From assembly GCA_039707465.1 (NCBI GenBank), contig CM077644.1:99433875-99497874 (forward strand): a stretch of 64,000 bases of DNA. The letters run 5' to 3'. The notes below the pieces were generated by a model. That model ran no database searches, was not told the DNA's origin, and worked only from the letters and a program-made list of their open reading frames with translations. Each line of letters opens with the position of its first letter. Position 1 is the stretch's first letter. Of this stretch, positions 22,741 through 34,664 are shown piece after piece. Both the position numbers and the translations under genes were made by a program. This stretch comes from Rhabdophis nuchalis. Taxonomy: Eukaryota; Chordata; Lepidosauria; Squamata; Natricidae.

Positions 22741-23083
22741 CAGTGATGGCTAACCCTTTTGTTGCTGCATGCACACCCATAATGCAATGCCTGCCCCCCA
22801 CGCCCTGTCCCCCGTACATGCGCAAATGATCCCCATGTGAGCCCTACCCTCATGCATGCTCAGGCAAACCCCCCCATGCTCCCCCCACCCCCTTTGCATG
22901 CACATGTGACCCCTGTGCATGCACCCTGCCCCCACATGCATGGCAGAGACCTGAAAACCAGCTGGCTGGTAGGACGCATGCGCACAAGCATGATGGAGCT
23001 GGGCTGGGCCGATGGCTCGCATGCCCGCAGAGAGGGCTCTCCATGCCACCTGTGGCACACTTGCCATAGGTTCGCCACCACAG
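22741..23083. mobile_element. hAT MITE, CAGTGATGGC family, inside the same CR1 target
   Basis: The left end CAGTGATGGCTAACC and reverse-complemented right end CTGTGGTGGCGAACC correspond. GTATAGAG (22733-22740) and GTATAGGG (23084-23091) flank it. The interior is GC-rich with repeated GCATGC words. Same family as 1038-1578. Confidence 0.85.
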
Positions 23084-23140
23084 GTATAGGGTCTCCTGCT
23101 TGAGCAAGGAATTGGAATAGAAGACCTCAGTTATTCTGTA

Positions 23141-24399
23141 TTAATTTCAAGTTACGACAGCATCCAATAATAATGGTTGAGCCTGCCAGAAAAGCAAAAA
23201 CCAGAAGTTTGTATCTCTCTCAATACCCAAAGCAGTAAAGAAGAAGAATTAATTTCAAATAATGAAGGAAGGATCTACATGAATCCCAAAAGTTGGTTTA
23301 AATAAAATAGAACTTTTATTTTTGAAAAGTTGTTTTCAGTAGGGAAAAGAGTGACTGCCATCCAATTCTTCTTATGTTATGCAAAGAGATACTTTTAAGA
23401 AACATTTAAAATATTCCTTTGTTCCATAAAGGAACAGAAGAATATCTGTATTTTAATAAGAAAGTATAATCCAGGGGCAAAGCATGTTCATCTCCTGCCT
23501 AAGAGCTTCCCAAAGACATTTGGTGGTCCACTGTATAAAACAAAATGCTGAGCTAGATTGTTTTTTCCCCCTTAATTTATATTGCTTTTAAGTTCACTTA
23601 CTTCACTTCGTTATTCTTAATTTTTATCACAACATTATCATCAGCAGCTGTTGAGCAATAACTGGATCAATAAACCCATTTATTTGACCTTTTCTTTTCT
23701 TTTCTGCCACCCTGGTGAATTCTTGAATGCCCAGAAAATGCCAGAATGAACTCAGAGACTCCGTGACTTGTCGTTTTCAAGTCAACAAACTGGTCTTATA
23801 GGAAGAGAGACTACTCCATAAACTCTTCTGTATTAAAAGCTAGCTGTACACATATTATATAAAGGAATCGCATTGTTAGGGAATGCTGGCATTCATGCAT
23901 TGGCTTCTCTAGAAGAATATCTAGAGAAATATCACGAGACTGCAATTCCTGTGAAAAAGTGAAACAAAAATAGAAAATACATTCTTAGATGATAAGAGTT
24001 GGATGAGGGACAAAAGAGCACCTTTTGACAGCTCAGCTTATAGGCTTTGTGGCAGATAGCTGGCGGTGCATGGAGTGAAGCTGCTGGAGAGACCTCTGCA
24101 GACCTACTTTACAAAAATGTAATGATACAGCAAGTGGTTATTGTTATTCATAACGACATACGACGTTGGGTGGAAGCAGAAAAGAAGCCAGAGAATTTAC
24201 CCATCACTATTGATAAAATGTATCTATGCTATATTTTACATATATTTTACTGCCCATGTATGGCTACAAAGTTGATATCAACATACTTTCCTACCAACCA
24301 AAGGGCAGAAAGAATGCATGTTAAAAGAGCTATAAAGAAGAGTCCCCAGTAATTCAAGAATCAGGAAATGCTGATTGGGCCCTTTTAGATCTTCTAATG
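23141..24399. other. Unannotated sequence
   Basis: No gene recognised. A 101-codon frame at 24047-24352 has no recognisable domain. Confidence 0.45.
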
Positions 24400-24530
24400 C
24401 AGGGGTGTCAAGCTCACGTCATCAAGTGACATATCGTGACTTCCCCCCCCCCCTCGTTAAAATAGGAGGGGCAGTGCCTGATGCATCCAGCCCAAGGCCA
24501 GCAAGTTTGGAGGGGCCTGGTCAAGTCCAA
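24400..24530. mobile_element. Small hAT MITE, right end degraded
   Basis: The left end CAGGGGTGTCAAGCTCACG and body match the 8061-8192 family. TTCTAATG precedes it, but the right terminal repeat is decayed (GCAAGTTTGGAGGGGCCTG) and no matching duplication is found. Confidence 0.65.
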
Positions 24531-24536
24531 AGTCAC

Positions 24537-24540
<4 letters not shown>

Positions 24541-24630
<90 letters not shown>

Positions 24631-24660
24631 TTCATTCCTTCCTTCCTTCCCTCCCTCCCT
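24541..24660 (+). repeat. (CT)n then (TTCC)n/(CTCC)n microsatellite
   Basis: An 87-bp uninterrupted CT run is followed by TTCC and CTCC units. Ser-Leu and Arg-Glu frames here are not genes. Confidence 0.97.
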
Positions 24661-25481
24661 CCCACCTATGCTGATTTCTTTTACTTAGACTAGCATATGC
24701 TAAGAAAAGCAACACAGAAGTAAAAGAGGAAGACAACAAAACGCATCCATCAAGATAGGAGACACAACAACTTGAAGATATCATTCTCTCCCTGCTACAT
24801 GAAACCTTTTACAGATGTGAAAGAAAGTTATTTCGATGACAAACTTTTGAATGATGAAGGCAACTGAGATGCAGCCCCAGGGAGATTAGAAAAGAGCATG
24901 TGGTTTTAAAAGGAGATATTTGTCACTTTGAAACATTTGGGGTTACTTTATTTTCATTGGCAGATTCCACAGAAGTATTTGCTCTCATGTTTGTTGGCAT
25001 TGACCTAATCATCCCTGAGAAAAAAAAAATGTAAGTGCTACAGTAAATCTTCATTGTACTGGATGAATAGAGCAGGGGATGTCCATTATGAAAAAATGTC
25101 TGGTAAATTCTACAGAAAATTGTCAATGCCCAGAGATTTGCACCATCTGCATGATGACATCATCACATAAATGGTGCAAACTATACTGTTTGCATCATCT
25201 GATGTAATTTGCATAATAATGGAAAGGACAGAAATGACCATACTATGTTTTGTTTCAGGTCTGGTAAATGGAAGTTTCATGATACCCAATAGGAAAGTGA
25301 CAGTTTTCCCTCCAAATAATTTACCCGTGAATCCTGAAGGGAGGAGGATCAACTTATATTTGTCAAGAATGAATATTTGCTGTTGAGAACAAGAACATGG
25401 ACTAGAAGTGCAAGTGACTGTATATATCCTTGCTAAAAACATGGATTAATGTGAAAGCTAGCTACTCAGGGACAAAAACCT
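24661..25481. other. Unannotated sequence
   Basis: No gene recognised. A 110-codon minus-strand frame at 25110-25442 shows no known motif. Confidence 0.45.
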
Positions 25482-25820
25482 AGGACCATCACGGACCTTC
25501 GCTCCTTCCGCAAACACCTGAAGACTCATCTCTTCCATTTAGCTGACCTGGCCTAGTCCCCCCCCCCCCCTTTAGCCACTAGTAGACTGAGTTTTAAATC
25601 GTTTCTAATTAGATTTTAATGGGTCAATAGATTTTAGGGTATTTTTTAGCACAGGGTAATGAATTTAATACATTTTTAGCATGTAGTTTTATGTACTGAT
25701 TTCTGTCATTGTATATTTTATATTTCTGTTTTAATTCCTGTGCACCGCCCTGAGTCCCCTTGGGGAGAAAGGTGCGGTTATATAAATTTAAATTAAATTA
25801 AATTAAAATTAAATTAAAAA
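25482..25820 (+). mobile_element. L2/L3-type LINE 3' end
   Basis: Starts within the TITDLRSFRKHLKTHLFHL terminus of ORF2, then the 3' UTR with CTGTGCACCGCCCTGAGTCC and a tail of AAATT units. Confidence 0.8.
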
Positions 25821-26654
25821 TTGGACTTTTTCCTAACTAGCTGAATATAATACCCTATTTTTGTAAACCTGACTGTTTTCCTTTTATTTAAAATCCAAAG
25901 CGGTTAATATTGTTCCTGTTGTTATTTGTGCTGGAAGGGAGTGGGGTATGTTTTGAGGTTGGCTTTTTTTTGGGGGGGGAAGAGTGTCATTTTATTGTGC
26001 TATGTGGGAGGATGGTTTGTATGTGAAAGATACCAGTGTCTCTCTCACACATCTTAGGAATTGATTAAGGATCAATTAATTGTAGAAATGGGCACTTGAT
26101 TTTTAGGCAATTAATTTTCATTTACTGATTGATGTGAAACAGAGCAGGGAAAAGCTGGAGTTTTATACCTTGGCTTAGCAATATGTAGGATTTTCTATCC
26201 TTGTCTTCCCTTTATTTTGGGAGGGGAAACAAAAAGTGCTTAGATTAATTTGTTATGATAATAGGACCACAGCACGTTTCCTTCTTGTCTAAAGTTGAAT
26301 AAATGCAACATTTCCTACACAATATTGCAACAAAACTTAACATTAGCATTGGAAATAACTGGGGAGCAATAATACGGCTGGTATGCATCCTTCTATGCAT
26401 TATTTATTTTGATGGCTTTTCCAGACAATAATGCTAACTAACGCTTTTGCAAGTCAAATCAATTTATTCATTGATCTGTTGTCTACAATCTATTTCTACC
26501 TACCTATTGTAGAATAAAATGTAGAAGTCCAAGTCAGGTATATGGTAAGATTGGTAATTATTCTCCCAGTAAAGAAATAAAAGTCATTTCTGCTTGTGTG
26601 GGAAACTATATTGCCTATTTTCTTGAAATAAAAATCTTCATAGGTGGCTATTTT
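25821..26654. other. Unannotated sequence
   Basis: No gene or repeat family recognised. Confidence 0.5.
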
Positions 26655-27480
26655 CCCTCAGTGACAGGCTAGGAAGGGGATATAATTTAACTCTCTTCCC
26701 CACAAGCCTTCCCTTGTATGTCTGCAAGTTTGGAGGAGAAGGAAGAGGAGGAGTCAGTAGAAGAGAGCACAGAGTCACATGGAGATTTGGATCAGGGATT
26801 AGTGGGCCTGAGCCACAGCCAATTGAACGAGTAACAGGCTGAGCCCAAGTGGAGAGAACCAGGGGTGGGTTCCGGTTTTTTTTTTACTGCTGGTTTGCTC
26901 AGGCACATGCTTGATGTGTGCATTTGATGTATGCACAGTAGTGAAAAAATTGCTTCTGCGCATGCGCAGAAGTAAAAACCATGATGGCGGCACCTACAGT
27001 GCTGCCGATAGAACCGGTTCAGAGGCATGGGTGGCCAGGTTTCTACCTACTCAGCCGAACTGGTCCGAACTGATAGGAAGCCACTTCTGGAGAGAACCAC
27101 TGCTGTAGCGATTTATTCAGGAAGCTCCAGGATAGAATTGAGAGCAACTGCCAGCAGTTAGCAATGAGGAGAGATAGAATCCAGACCTCCTTCCAATCTG
27201 AGGATGCACAGGGTGGAGAGGAGACAAGCGCAATGCTGATAGCCTGACTACCCATGAGGAGGCAATTTTGTCTCCTATTTAATCCTGTCCTGAGGAATTG
27301 AGCATCGCTGTATTTTGTCGAGATTCCAGCTGTGTGTTTTGGCATATCTTAACCCATGACTTCATGCTTTGACCTTTGGATTGCTCTTTTGGACTTAGAT
27401 TATGGCTTTTGGACTGGACTTGCTTAGTGCCTCTTATATCAGGTTTTGGGGACCTGTTCAAGGTGTATGCCTGTCATGAC
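26655..27480 (+). mobile_element. Possible LTR-retrotransposon remnant
   Basis: An acidic pseudo-coding stretch (EEKEEEESVEESTESHGDLD), a TATA-like CTATTTAATCC near 27278 and a T/G-rich region resemble the layout of the LTR at 44880-45677. I cannot fix TG...CA ends or a duplication. The MITE at 26860-27089 interrupts it. Confidence 0.3.
26860..27089. mobile_element. hAT-like MITE, CAGGGGTGGGTTCC family
   Basis: Left end CAGGGGTGGGTTCC; right end GGAAGCCACTTCTG. GAGAGAAC at 26852-26859 and 27090-27097 is a perfect 8-bp duplication. The interior has the palindrome CTTCTGCGCATGCGCAGAAG. Degraded relatives are at 40739-40995 and 51817-52451. Confidence 0.85.
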
Positions 27481-27924
27481 GGCTTCCCAACCCTTAAGCC
27501 CCTTTGACCCCAGTATAATATCCAATGCAGATTCGTCCACGATGTCAGGTGAGCACCCTGCTCAGGAGCATCATCACAATGGAATGCAAGACCGTTAGCC
27601 TTGGCGATATCAGGCCCTGGCTCCATCTTCCTCCAGCACACTTAATGTCCAGTACCCACAGCCCCTCCCTCCCAGTTTCAAATGGCAGCCGAAGAAAGCA
27701 AAATAGCGAAGGCTGACAATGCCACCTGAGGGAGTCTTAAATAAACCTAGAACTCTTCATGTTGTGTGCATATGTGTGGGAGAGAGCAGCACAACTTTCC
27801 ACAAAATCATTCAATTTCCATTGGGAAGAAAAGTTCTCTTATTGTCTATAAATCTTATACTATCTCCATCTGGATTGCAGGACCTCAATTGCAGGATTTA
27901 AAATGTAATGATCAATTAACATTT
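27481..27924. other. Unannotated sequence
   Basis: No gene or repeat family recognised. Confidence 0.45.
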
Positions 27925-29790
27925 ACTTTCACTTACTTTTACTTTTATTAAATTTGTATACCGCCCTTCCCCCTTGTGGGACTCAGGGCGGTGAACAGGC
28001 ATAATAAAACAGTAAAACATCCGATACAAAAATACATTAAAATACATTAAAACTAATTAAATTTAAGGGCCCGTTCTAAAAACCAGATAACCATATAAAA
28101 ACAGTTAATAAAATCAACTAAAATCAATTAAAAAATTACAATCGATTAAAAGAAAACTACACCAGGCCGGCTGCATGAAATAGGTGCGTTTTCAGGGCCC
28201 GACGGAAGAGGCGCAGGTCGGTGATCATACGAAGGTCAAGGGGCAGATTGTTCCAGAGGGCAGGGGCTGCCACAGAGAAGGCTCTCCCACAGGGGGTCGC
28301 CAGCCGACATTGTTTAGCCGACGGTACCCTGAGGAGGCCCGCTTTGTGGGAGCGGACTGGTCGGTGGGAGGTATTCGGTAGCAGGATGCGGTCCTGCAAG
28401 TAACCAGGCCCCATGCCATGGAGCGCTTTAAAGGTGGTTACCAACCCCTTGAAGCGCACCCGGAAAGCCACAGGCAGCCAGTGCAGCTCGCGCAGGAGAG
28501 GTGTCACTTGGGAGCATCTTGAGGCTCCCAGAATCCCCCGCACGGCCGCATTCTGCACCAACTGGAGCCTCCGGGTGCACCTCAAGGGGAGCCCCATGTA
28601 GAGAGCATTGCAATAGTCCAGGCGGGAAGTGATGAGGGCTTGAGTGACCGTGCGCAGAGCGTCACGATCCAGAAAGGGGCGCAATTGGCGAATCAAGCGA
28701 ACCTGATAAAAAGCCTTCCTGGCCACGGCCGTTAAATGATCATCTAATGACAGCCGGGAGTCCAGGAGGACACCCAAATTGCACGCCCTCTCTGTGGGGG
28801 CTAATAATTCACCCCCAATGGCCAGTGATGGTACCAGCTGGCTATATCGCGACGCTGGAAGCCACAGCCACTCGGTCTTGGACGGGTTGAGTCGAAGCCT
28901 GTTTCTCCCCATCCAGACTTGCACGGCCTCCAGGCACCGGGACATCACTTTGACGGCATTGTTGGGGTGGTCTGGGGTAGAAATGTACAGCTGGGTGTCA
29001 TCAGCGTACTGGTGGAATTCTACCCCAAAACCATGGATGATCTCACCCAGCGGCTTCATATAAATGTTGAACAGGAGGGGCGAGAGGACCGACCCCTGTG
29101 GCACCCCACATGTGAGGTGCCTTGATGTCGACCTCTGCCTCCCCTGCCAACACAAATTGCGAGCTGTCGGAGAGGTAGGAGGAGAACCACCGCAGGACGG
29201 TGCCCCCTAACCCCTCCAACCGGCGCAATAGGATACCATGGTTGATGGTATCGAAAGCCGCTGAGAGATCTAACAAGGCCGGGCCCTCCAGAGATCATCC
29301 ACCAATGCAACCAATGCCGTTTCTGTGCTGTACCCAGGCCGGAAGCCGGACTGGCGCAAGTCCAGATAGACAGTTTCCTCCAGGTGCCGGGGGAACTGTT
29401 GCGCCACCACATTCTCAACAACCTTCACCAAAAAGGGAAGGATGGTAGTTGGCTAAAACAGCTGGGTCCAGGGAGGGCTTCTTGAGGAGGGGCCTTACCA
29501 CCGCCTCTTTCAGGATGGTCGGCATAAACCCCTCACTCAAAGAAGTGTTGACAATTCCCTGGAGCCAACCTCGTGTCACCTCCCGGGAGGCCAGTAAGAA
29601 CCAGGAGGGGCACGGGTCCAGTAAACATGTGGTGGCGTTCAGTCGCCCCAGTATCCTGTCCATGTCCTCGGGAGTTACAGGATCGAACTCTTCCCAAAAA
29701 ACAGTCTCAAGACCTGCCTCCGTCAAACCGCCTGAACCAGCCCAGCCGGAGGCTAACCCGCACCGAATCAGATCGATTTTATCATGTAGA
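27925..29790 (-). mobile_element. L2/L3-type LINE, longest copy (~1.87 kb, 5'-truncated)
   Basis: Minus-strand element with the 3' UTR at 27925-28150 (the GAGTCCCACAAGGGGGAAGG block, then ATAAAT and an (AAGT)n-type tail) and the RT to C-terminal part of ORF2 upstream. It is the most complete member of the family that seeds most L2 fragments in this window. It ends abruptly near 29790 inside the N-terminal part of RT, as expected from incomplete reverse transcription. Confidence 0.9.
28157..29726 (-). pseudogene. L2/L3-type LINE ORF2 (reverse transcriptase), frameshifted
   Basis: Three minus-strand frames follow one another. 29726-29415 holds RT N-terminal motifs (LNATTCLLDPCPSWFL, LLKKPSLDP). 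29421-29056 and 29276-29043 overlap across frameshifts ([15 protein letters not shown]). 29155-28157 is 332 codons open, with [13 protein letters not shown] at residues 17-29, the catalytic YADD at 50-53, NPSKTEWLWLP, SRLDYCNALY, LHWLPVAFRVRF and the family C-terminus. RT would copy the element's own RNA at a nicked target. The endonuclease domain is absent through truncation. At least two frameshifts make it non-functional. Confidence 0.9.
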
Positions 29791-29924
29791 TAGCCTCCAA
29801 ATTCATTTTAATCAATCAGTTCAGCTCCCCTGGGTCAATCAGTGGAAGACCACCATTTTATTTGTGGTTCTTACCCATGAAAACACCACTGTTGCAATCA
29901 TTTTGATTTTAATAGGCCAATATC

Positions 29925-30195
29925 ATAGAATCATTTAATTGGAAGAGACAGTTTGGCTTTCAAATTCAACACCACATTTTGTGCAATAAACCGCATTAAA
30001 GCATCTGTTACATCTGCTGGTTCAGCCTTTCTTTGAGCTCATTCAAGGAAAGGAAGCTCTTCCTGGGTAATTGAGACCATTGCTGAATAGAACATTAGAA
30101 CATTTCCTAACGATTCACTGGAATTTGTTCCATAACCTCTTTTGGAGGACAGAGAAAGTTATGCCCTTTTTCTGTGACATTCTTTCAGATACTTT
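29925..30195 (-). mobile_element. Ancient CR1 fragment
   Basis: The CATAGAATCATTTAATTGGA block and AGAGACAGTTTGG resemble the CR1 3' end in reverse orientation; further CR1-like words (GAATTTGTTCCATAACCTC) follow. Strongly diverged. Confidence 0.4.
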
Positions 30196-31025
30196 AAAAT
30201 TATGATTGTATCTGTCCTCTTCTTGGGCAGAAATAGCCCAAGGACTTTTTCTGTCTCTATTCCTCTTATTATGCTTACTGATCATTGAACTCCTTATAGT
30301 CTTCTGAATCCTTATTAAAGAGTTGTATCTAGAACTGAATAGAATGCTTGATTGACTATGCAGAATAAAATGGGACATTTTATAAATAAAGCATAACTTG
30401 GAATTGCCCTTCTTAGCAGCAGGTTAAGGCTATTGACTCATATTCAATTTACAACTATGTCAGCCTATTTCTCCATTCACCTAGTGAAATACCTATGTTC
30501 TTGTTGGAAAAAAAACTGACCCAAAATAGGAACTGAGGGTTTTTTTTATACCCCTCTGTCTCTTTTTTATTACTTGTTAATATTTTGCTATCCTCACTGA
30601 TTTTGTCCTGAATAATGAACTGATTCTTTTTTTTAACGTAATTGTGAAGAAGCTCTTCAGTCTTAGCATCCTTTGTCAACCTTAGCTTTGACCTTTAATG
30701 TTTCTGATTCTGTATGTACTGTATAATTATAGATAATCTCTGGGTCACTCCTTCTTTCCACTCCCTCTTTCTGTGCTTTTATTTTGCTTATAGATTTTCA
30801 CAAAATTTCTTGACCACTTTTTCCCTTGTTATATTCCTCCCCCTCCTCAATGGAATAGTTTTCAATTATCCCTTTATTATCTTTTTAAAGAGGAACTCTC
30901 ACCATCATGAGCTAGATTTTCCACTGATTTCTACTTCCACAGAACCCCACTTACTGTTCTGAGTTTATTAAAAATTTATTTTTTGAAGTTGAAGATTAGA
31001 CTACTAGTAGTGTTAGACTACTACC
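30196..31025. other. Unannotated AT-rich sequence
   Basis: No gene or repeat family recognised. Confidence 0.5.
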
Positions 31026-31270
31026 AATAGCAATAGCACTTAGCAATAGCAGTTAGACATATAATGCTTCACAGTGCTTTACAGCCTTCTCTAAGTGGTT
31101 TACCGAGTCAGCATATTGCCCCCAAAAATCTTGGTCCTCATTTTACCGACCTCAGAAGGATGGAGGGCTGAAACAACCTTAAGCAGCTGAGATTCGAATG
31201 GCCGAACTGCTGGCAATCAGCAGTCAGCAGAATTAGCCTGCAATACTGTATTCTAACCACTGTTCCACCA
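31026..31270 (-). mobile_element. Sauria-type SINE, near full length
   Basis: The reverse complement runs from a box A-like head (GGTTAGAATACAGTATTGC) through box B (CATTCGAATCTC) and the central segment GGTAAAATGAGGACCAAG to CTAAGTGCTATTGCTATTGG. It shows the segment that is deleted in the two SINEs at 13717 and 15194. Confidence 0.85.
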
Positions 31271-31439
31271 CTAATTTTTAGTTAAGTTCATATTAAGAAT
31301 GAACCAGCAATATGTAGTTCACATTCTTGCTGCCTCCTCTTCCTTGTCTTCCTCATCTTTTGATGGTGATGAATGGGAATGTGTGTATAAATCTTCTTTT
31401 TATGCACATTGTCCTTGGGTTACCGCATAAATCCCATGG

Positions 31440-32240
31440 TGTATATAATGTTCATCTATGCCAGTGACATCTAATTCTACATCTGTGGTCCACTGTCTTA
31501 TTCCAGTGACGTATTTCTAGTGGCATCTAATCTCTTATCTTCAAGCCTGGGTCAAAACTCAATATATCAAATACAAAATGTCTCATTTTCCTCTCAAACC
31601 CTCCCCCCCCCCCATTGTCAAACACTCCTGATGAGAGGAAAAGATCACCAATCACCCTCTTGAACTGACAGAAAATCTTTTATTTTATTTTTATATCCTC
31701 TCTCTCTCCTTTGTTCCCCATATTGAGTCATGTCACGTCTCCTTTACAACATTATAAAAATATGTCCCTTCCTCTCTGGCTCTTCAATGAAAGTTCTCAT
31801 TCATGCCCTTGTCATCACTTACTTTTTGTACTGTAGCCTTCTACTGTGTCTCACTTCATACTGTTAACTTTTCTCTACTGCTTGGCTGTCAACACTATTC
31901 TCCTCTTCTTTCTGATCACATATTGTCCCTCTGTAAATGCAAAGGCTGCCATTTTATCTTATCGTATCTCTGCCATTCATGTTTATATTGCTTCATCCTG
32001 TAATGCAAAGGCTGCCATTTTGTAAATGCAAAGGCTGCCATTTTATCTTATCGTATCTCTGCCCTTCATGTTTATATTGCTTCATCCTCCCTGGGGGTCA
32101 TTTCTTTCAACCAACTCTACCTTCGCCTCCAGAAATGAATGTATTTTTACCTCTATTACTTCTGCCCTTAAAGTTCACTTGTTCTGTGAAGTCTTTTATT
32201 CAATTTCATACGGTTCATCTCCACTGCAATTGATGCATAT
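31440..32240 (+). pseudogene. Ancient LINE reverse transcriptase remnant (CR1/L2 group)
   Basis: Scattered, shifted frames keep RT landmarks in the right order: LNISNTKCLIF (the LNxSKTExLIF motif) near 31560; NIIKICPFLSGSSMKVLIHA near 31750-31800; a relic of SRLDYCNSLL after it; and SALKVHLFCEVFYS near 32160 (the ALKTHLF terminus). It is much older than the L2 copies elsewhere here. The exact clade cannot be fixed by eye. Confidence 0.55.
31934..32091 (+). repeat. Tandem duplication, period 89 bp
   Basis: TAAATGCAAAGGCTGCCATT and the following ~65 bases recur at 32023 with one or two changes. A third short copy of AATGCAAAGGCTGCCATTTT sits at 32002. Confidence 0.9.
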
Positions 32241-32244
32241 CTCA

Positions 32245-33312
32245 GACGATTTATAATTATAATACATAATGGTAGATGGAAAGGGAAAACAAAATGCCTA
32301 CAACTAAATATAATAGATTGAAAGACATAAGTTAGATTAGAAAATGGGAAAGAAATGGCCCAAGTGAATGCTCAGGGGTGGGAAGGGAGTAGGGAAAGAA
32401 AGAAACTCATTAAGATAAAATTAAAATCAGTGGGGAAAGAATAGCCTGAATAAAATAGATTTAATCACAGAGCTGATTGAGATGTCCATGAAAGCCCATA
32501 ATGAGAGGCAATAAGATTTATAAGTAAATTAGGTATAATAAAAAGGTGTTAATTTTTAATGAGATGAGTTCTTCTTGTTAATGACTCAAAAGAAAGTCAG
32601 ACATTTAAAGTTTTTTTCACCTTTTTTTCTAAAAAGAACTGAATTTGGCTGCCAGTATACTGTATATCAATTCCCTTAACACCTTTATTGCCATCTGAGG
32701 AAACTACAAAATGTTTGTTTGTTTGTCTTTAATTGAATGCTTGCACATCTACTGATAGTTTTATAAGGAATTTGTGAGCTATGAGCTATTGGATGCAATT
32801 TTCAATTTCCATCTCATGGTACGCACATGGCAGAAATTCCTTCTGTTTTTGATTGCTTGTTTATTCATGTCAGTTTGCTTCATCTACTCCATATTACAGT
32901 AATGAAATTTCATCTGACCTTGTGAACATCTCATAGCTTCTCATAAAACTGAGGGAAGGAGTGAATGAGAAGAAAATCTATTTTTCCTCAGAGATCGCAG
33001 TTTAGGTCTTAGCACAATTAATCTGGAGAGAGACCACACATCCAGGGGAACAATGAACTGCTGGATGATACTAGGGTTAGTCTAAAGAAAATACTGAGTC
33101 CAGGGATCATGCAGCAATTAGAGAAGGATGGGAGAATATTACAAATATAAGAAAGTAAGCACATTTTCAGGAAATAACAAGTTTGATGTAGAGGGCAGGA
33201 AAAAAAACCTTATTGAATTTACAAGTATTCACACTATTCATTCAGTACTATGTGTTCAAAAAAGGTTGAAGAGAGTAATGGAGTTCACTTTTTTATTCTA
33301 ATGTAGCTAGTA
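32245..33312. other. Unannotated AT-rich sequence
   Basis: No gene or repeat family recognised. Confidence 0.5.
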
Positions 33313-33573
33313 CCCTGTTTCCCCAAAAATAAGACCTCCCCAGATAATAAGCCAAATCCGGCTTTTGAGCGCATGCGTTAAAAACCTCATGGCCCTCCCT
33401 TGAAAATAAACCCTCCCCAAAAACATTGCAACATAGCAACAGTCATGAGGTGACCACGCTCACCACCTCCTGCACCTCAAAAATAATAAGAGCTCTCTGA
33501 AAATAAGGCCAAGTCCTTATTTCAGGGGGCAAAAGGAAATAAGACCCTGTCTTATTTTGGGGGGAAACACGGC
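33313..33573. mobile_element. MITE-like element with CCCAAAAATAAG terminal repeats
   Basis: The left end CCCTGTTTCCCCAAAAATAA is mirrored by TTATTTTGGGGGGAAACACG at the right. Internal AAAATAAG words repeat. The target duplication is unclear; a TA dinucleotide precedes the left end. Same family as 17501-18100. Confidence 0.7.
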
Positions 33574-33688
33574 ATGGTTCAGGGATGTCAGAAGGAACTT
33601 TATAAACTGGCAATCTTAAAAGTCTTCCATGAAATAAATACGCTGTTACAGTTGGGAGCACTTCATGTGGAGTTCTATTCACCTAGGT

Positions 33689-33823
33689 CAGGGGTGTCAA
33701 ACTCATATCATCATGATGGCATCATATGACGTATCAGGACTTTTTCCCCCTTCGCTAAACTGGGTGTGGGCATGGCCAGGCTGTGATGCATCTGGCCCAT
33801 GGGCCGGGAGTTTGATAGCCCTG
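33689..33823. mobile_element. Small hAT MITE, CAGGGGTGTCAAACT family
   Basis: Ends CAGGGGTGTCAAACT and AGTTTGATAGCCCTG; duplication ACCTAGGT (33681-33688) / ACCTAGAT (33824-33831), 7 of 8. Confidence 0.88.
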
Positions 33824-33957
33824 ACCTAGATGGACACATAAAGGCTGACTCTTTCAACTTATCTTGAATATGGATGAAGAAGTTAGTTGTATTAGCAAAA
33901 GAACATTGGACAGAAATCTCTTGAAGTCTTTCTTGCATTCTTTCAGGGTAGTAGATT

Positions 33958-34180
33958 GATTGATTTGATTTATTCTGCCTCCATTTTTTGTGAGTTCAAA
34001 ATAGTGTACATACCAAATGCTGCCACCTCTTATTTTGCCCCAACAGCAACCTTTGAAGTGAATTGGGCTGAGAGAAAGTAGCAGGCCCAGAGTATGGCTT
34101 TTCTGCCTAAGGGAAGCCTAGAACTCACAGTCTTCTGGTTTCTAGGCCAGTATCTTAGCTGCTATACTGGTTCTCATTAA
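33958..34180 (-). mobile_element. tRNA-derived SINE
   Basis: The reverse complement starts near ATAGCAGCTAAGATACTGGC, has CTGTGAGTTCTAGGC as a degraded box B, then CTTTCTCTCAGCCCAATTC and TGTTGGGGCAAAATAAG. Same family as the split SINE at 20906-21826. Confidence 0.6.
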
Positions 34181-34664
34181 TCACATGGCATTCTCTGTAT
34201 AAATAAATAACTACCTTTCCTAATTCTAGGTAATATTTATCAGGAGTTGGTGAGCTGAGAAAGAGCCATCAATTTCTCCCTTTCTCTATTATACAAAATA
34301 GAATGGAAGGCATCATACACAACCCCCTCATTGGGTTTCAGACAGGCTGAGACACTGTAGTATCCAAAACCTAATAAATCTAACCCTTCACCTTTTGGTA
34401 CTAATTTGCTCATAAAATGATTTCACAGTACACTGAACAATGTCCAGGTACAAAAGGAAGTATTTCATAGGCAATTCGTCCCACAGCATTGCTTGGGTCT
34501 CCTCCACATATTATGAGCCATCAGCTTCTCTACACAGTGCAAAGCTACGGCTAAGGTTTCATTGTTTTTTCCTGATTTGCTCTTCTATACAATGAGCTTG
34601 AATGGGAAGTTGATATTCATGGAGACATCCAGCATAATTTCAAGAAGGTTATTAATTTTCATAG
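34181..34664. other. Unannotated sequence
   Basis: No gene or repeat family recognised. Confidence 0.5.

Larger units (their letters stand above)
22282..23140 (+). mobile_element. CR1 LINE 3' end, split by two MITEs
   Basis: Positions 22282-22597 align with the CR1 at 35833-36400: the words AAGAAGGACTAGGACCGACA and GAAATGGTATAGG match its MKRRTRGDM region and 3' end. The last ~50 bases of CR1 resume at 23084 (GTATAGGGTCTCCTGCTTG). Two hAT MITEs (22598-22732 and 22741-23083) occupy the break. The coding part is interrupted by stops. Confidence 0.85.

Noticed and set aside
24375..24693. Ser-Leu and Arg-Glu repeat frames
   Set aside because: Translation of the CT run next to a MITE.
27525..27951. 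Short overlapping plus-strand frames
   Set aside because: 60-odd codons each, no motif, no splice-like context that I can support.
28184..29448. Several plus-strand frames of 60-114 codons
   Set aside because: Antisense to the L2 ORF2 remnant; the minus strand has the RT motifs.
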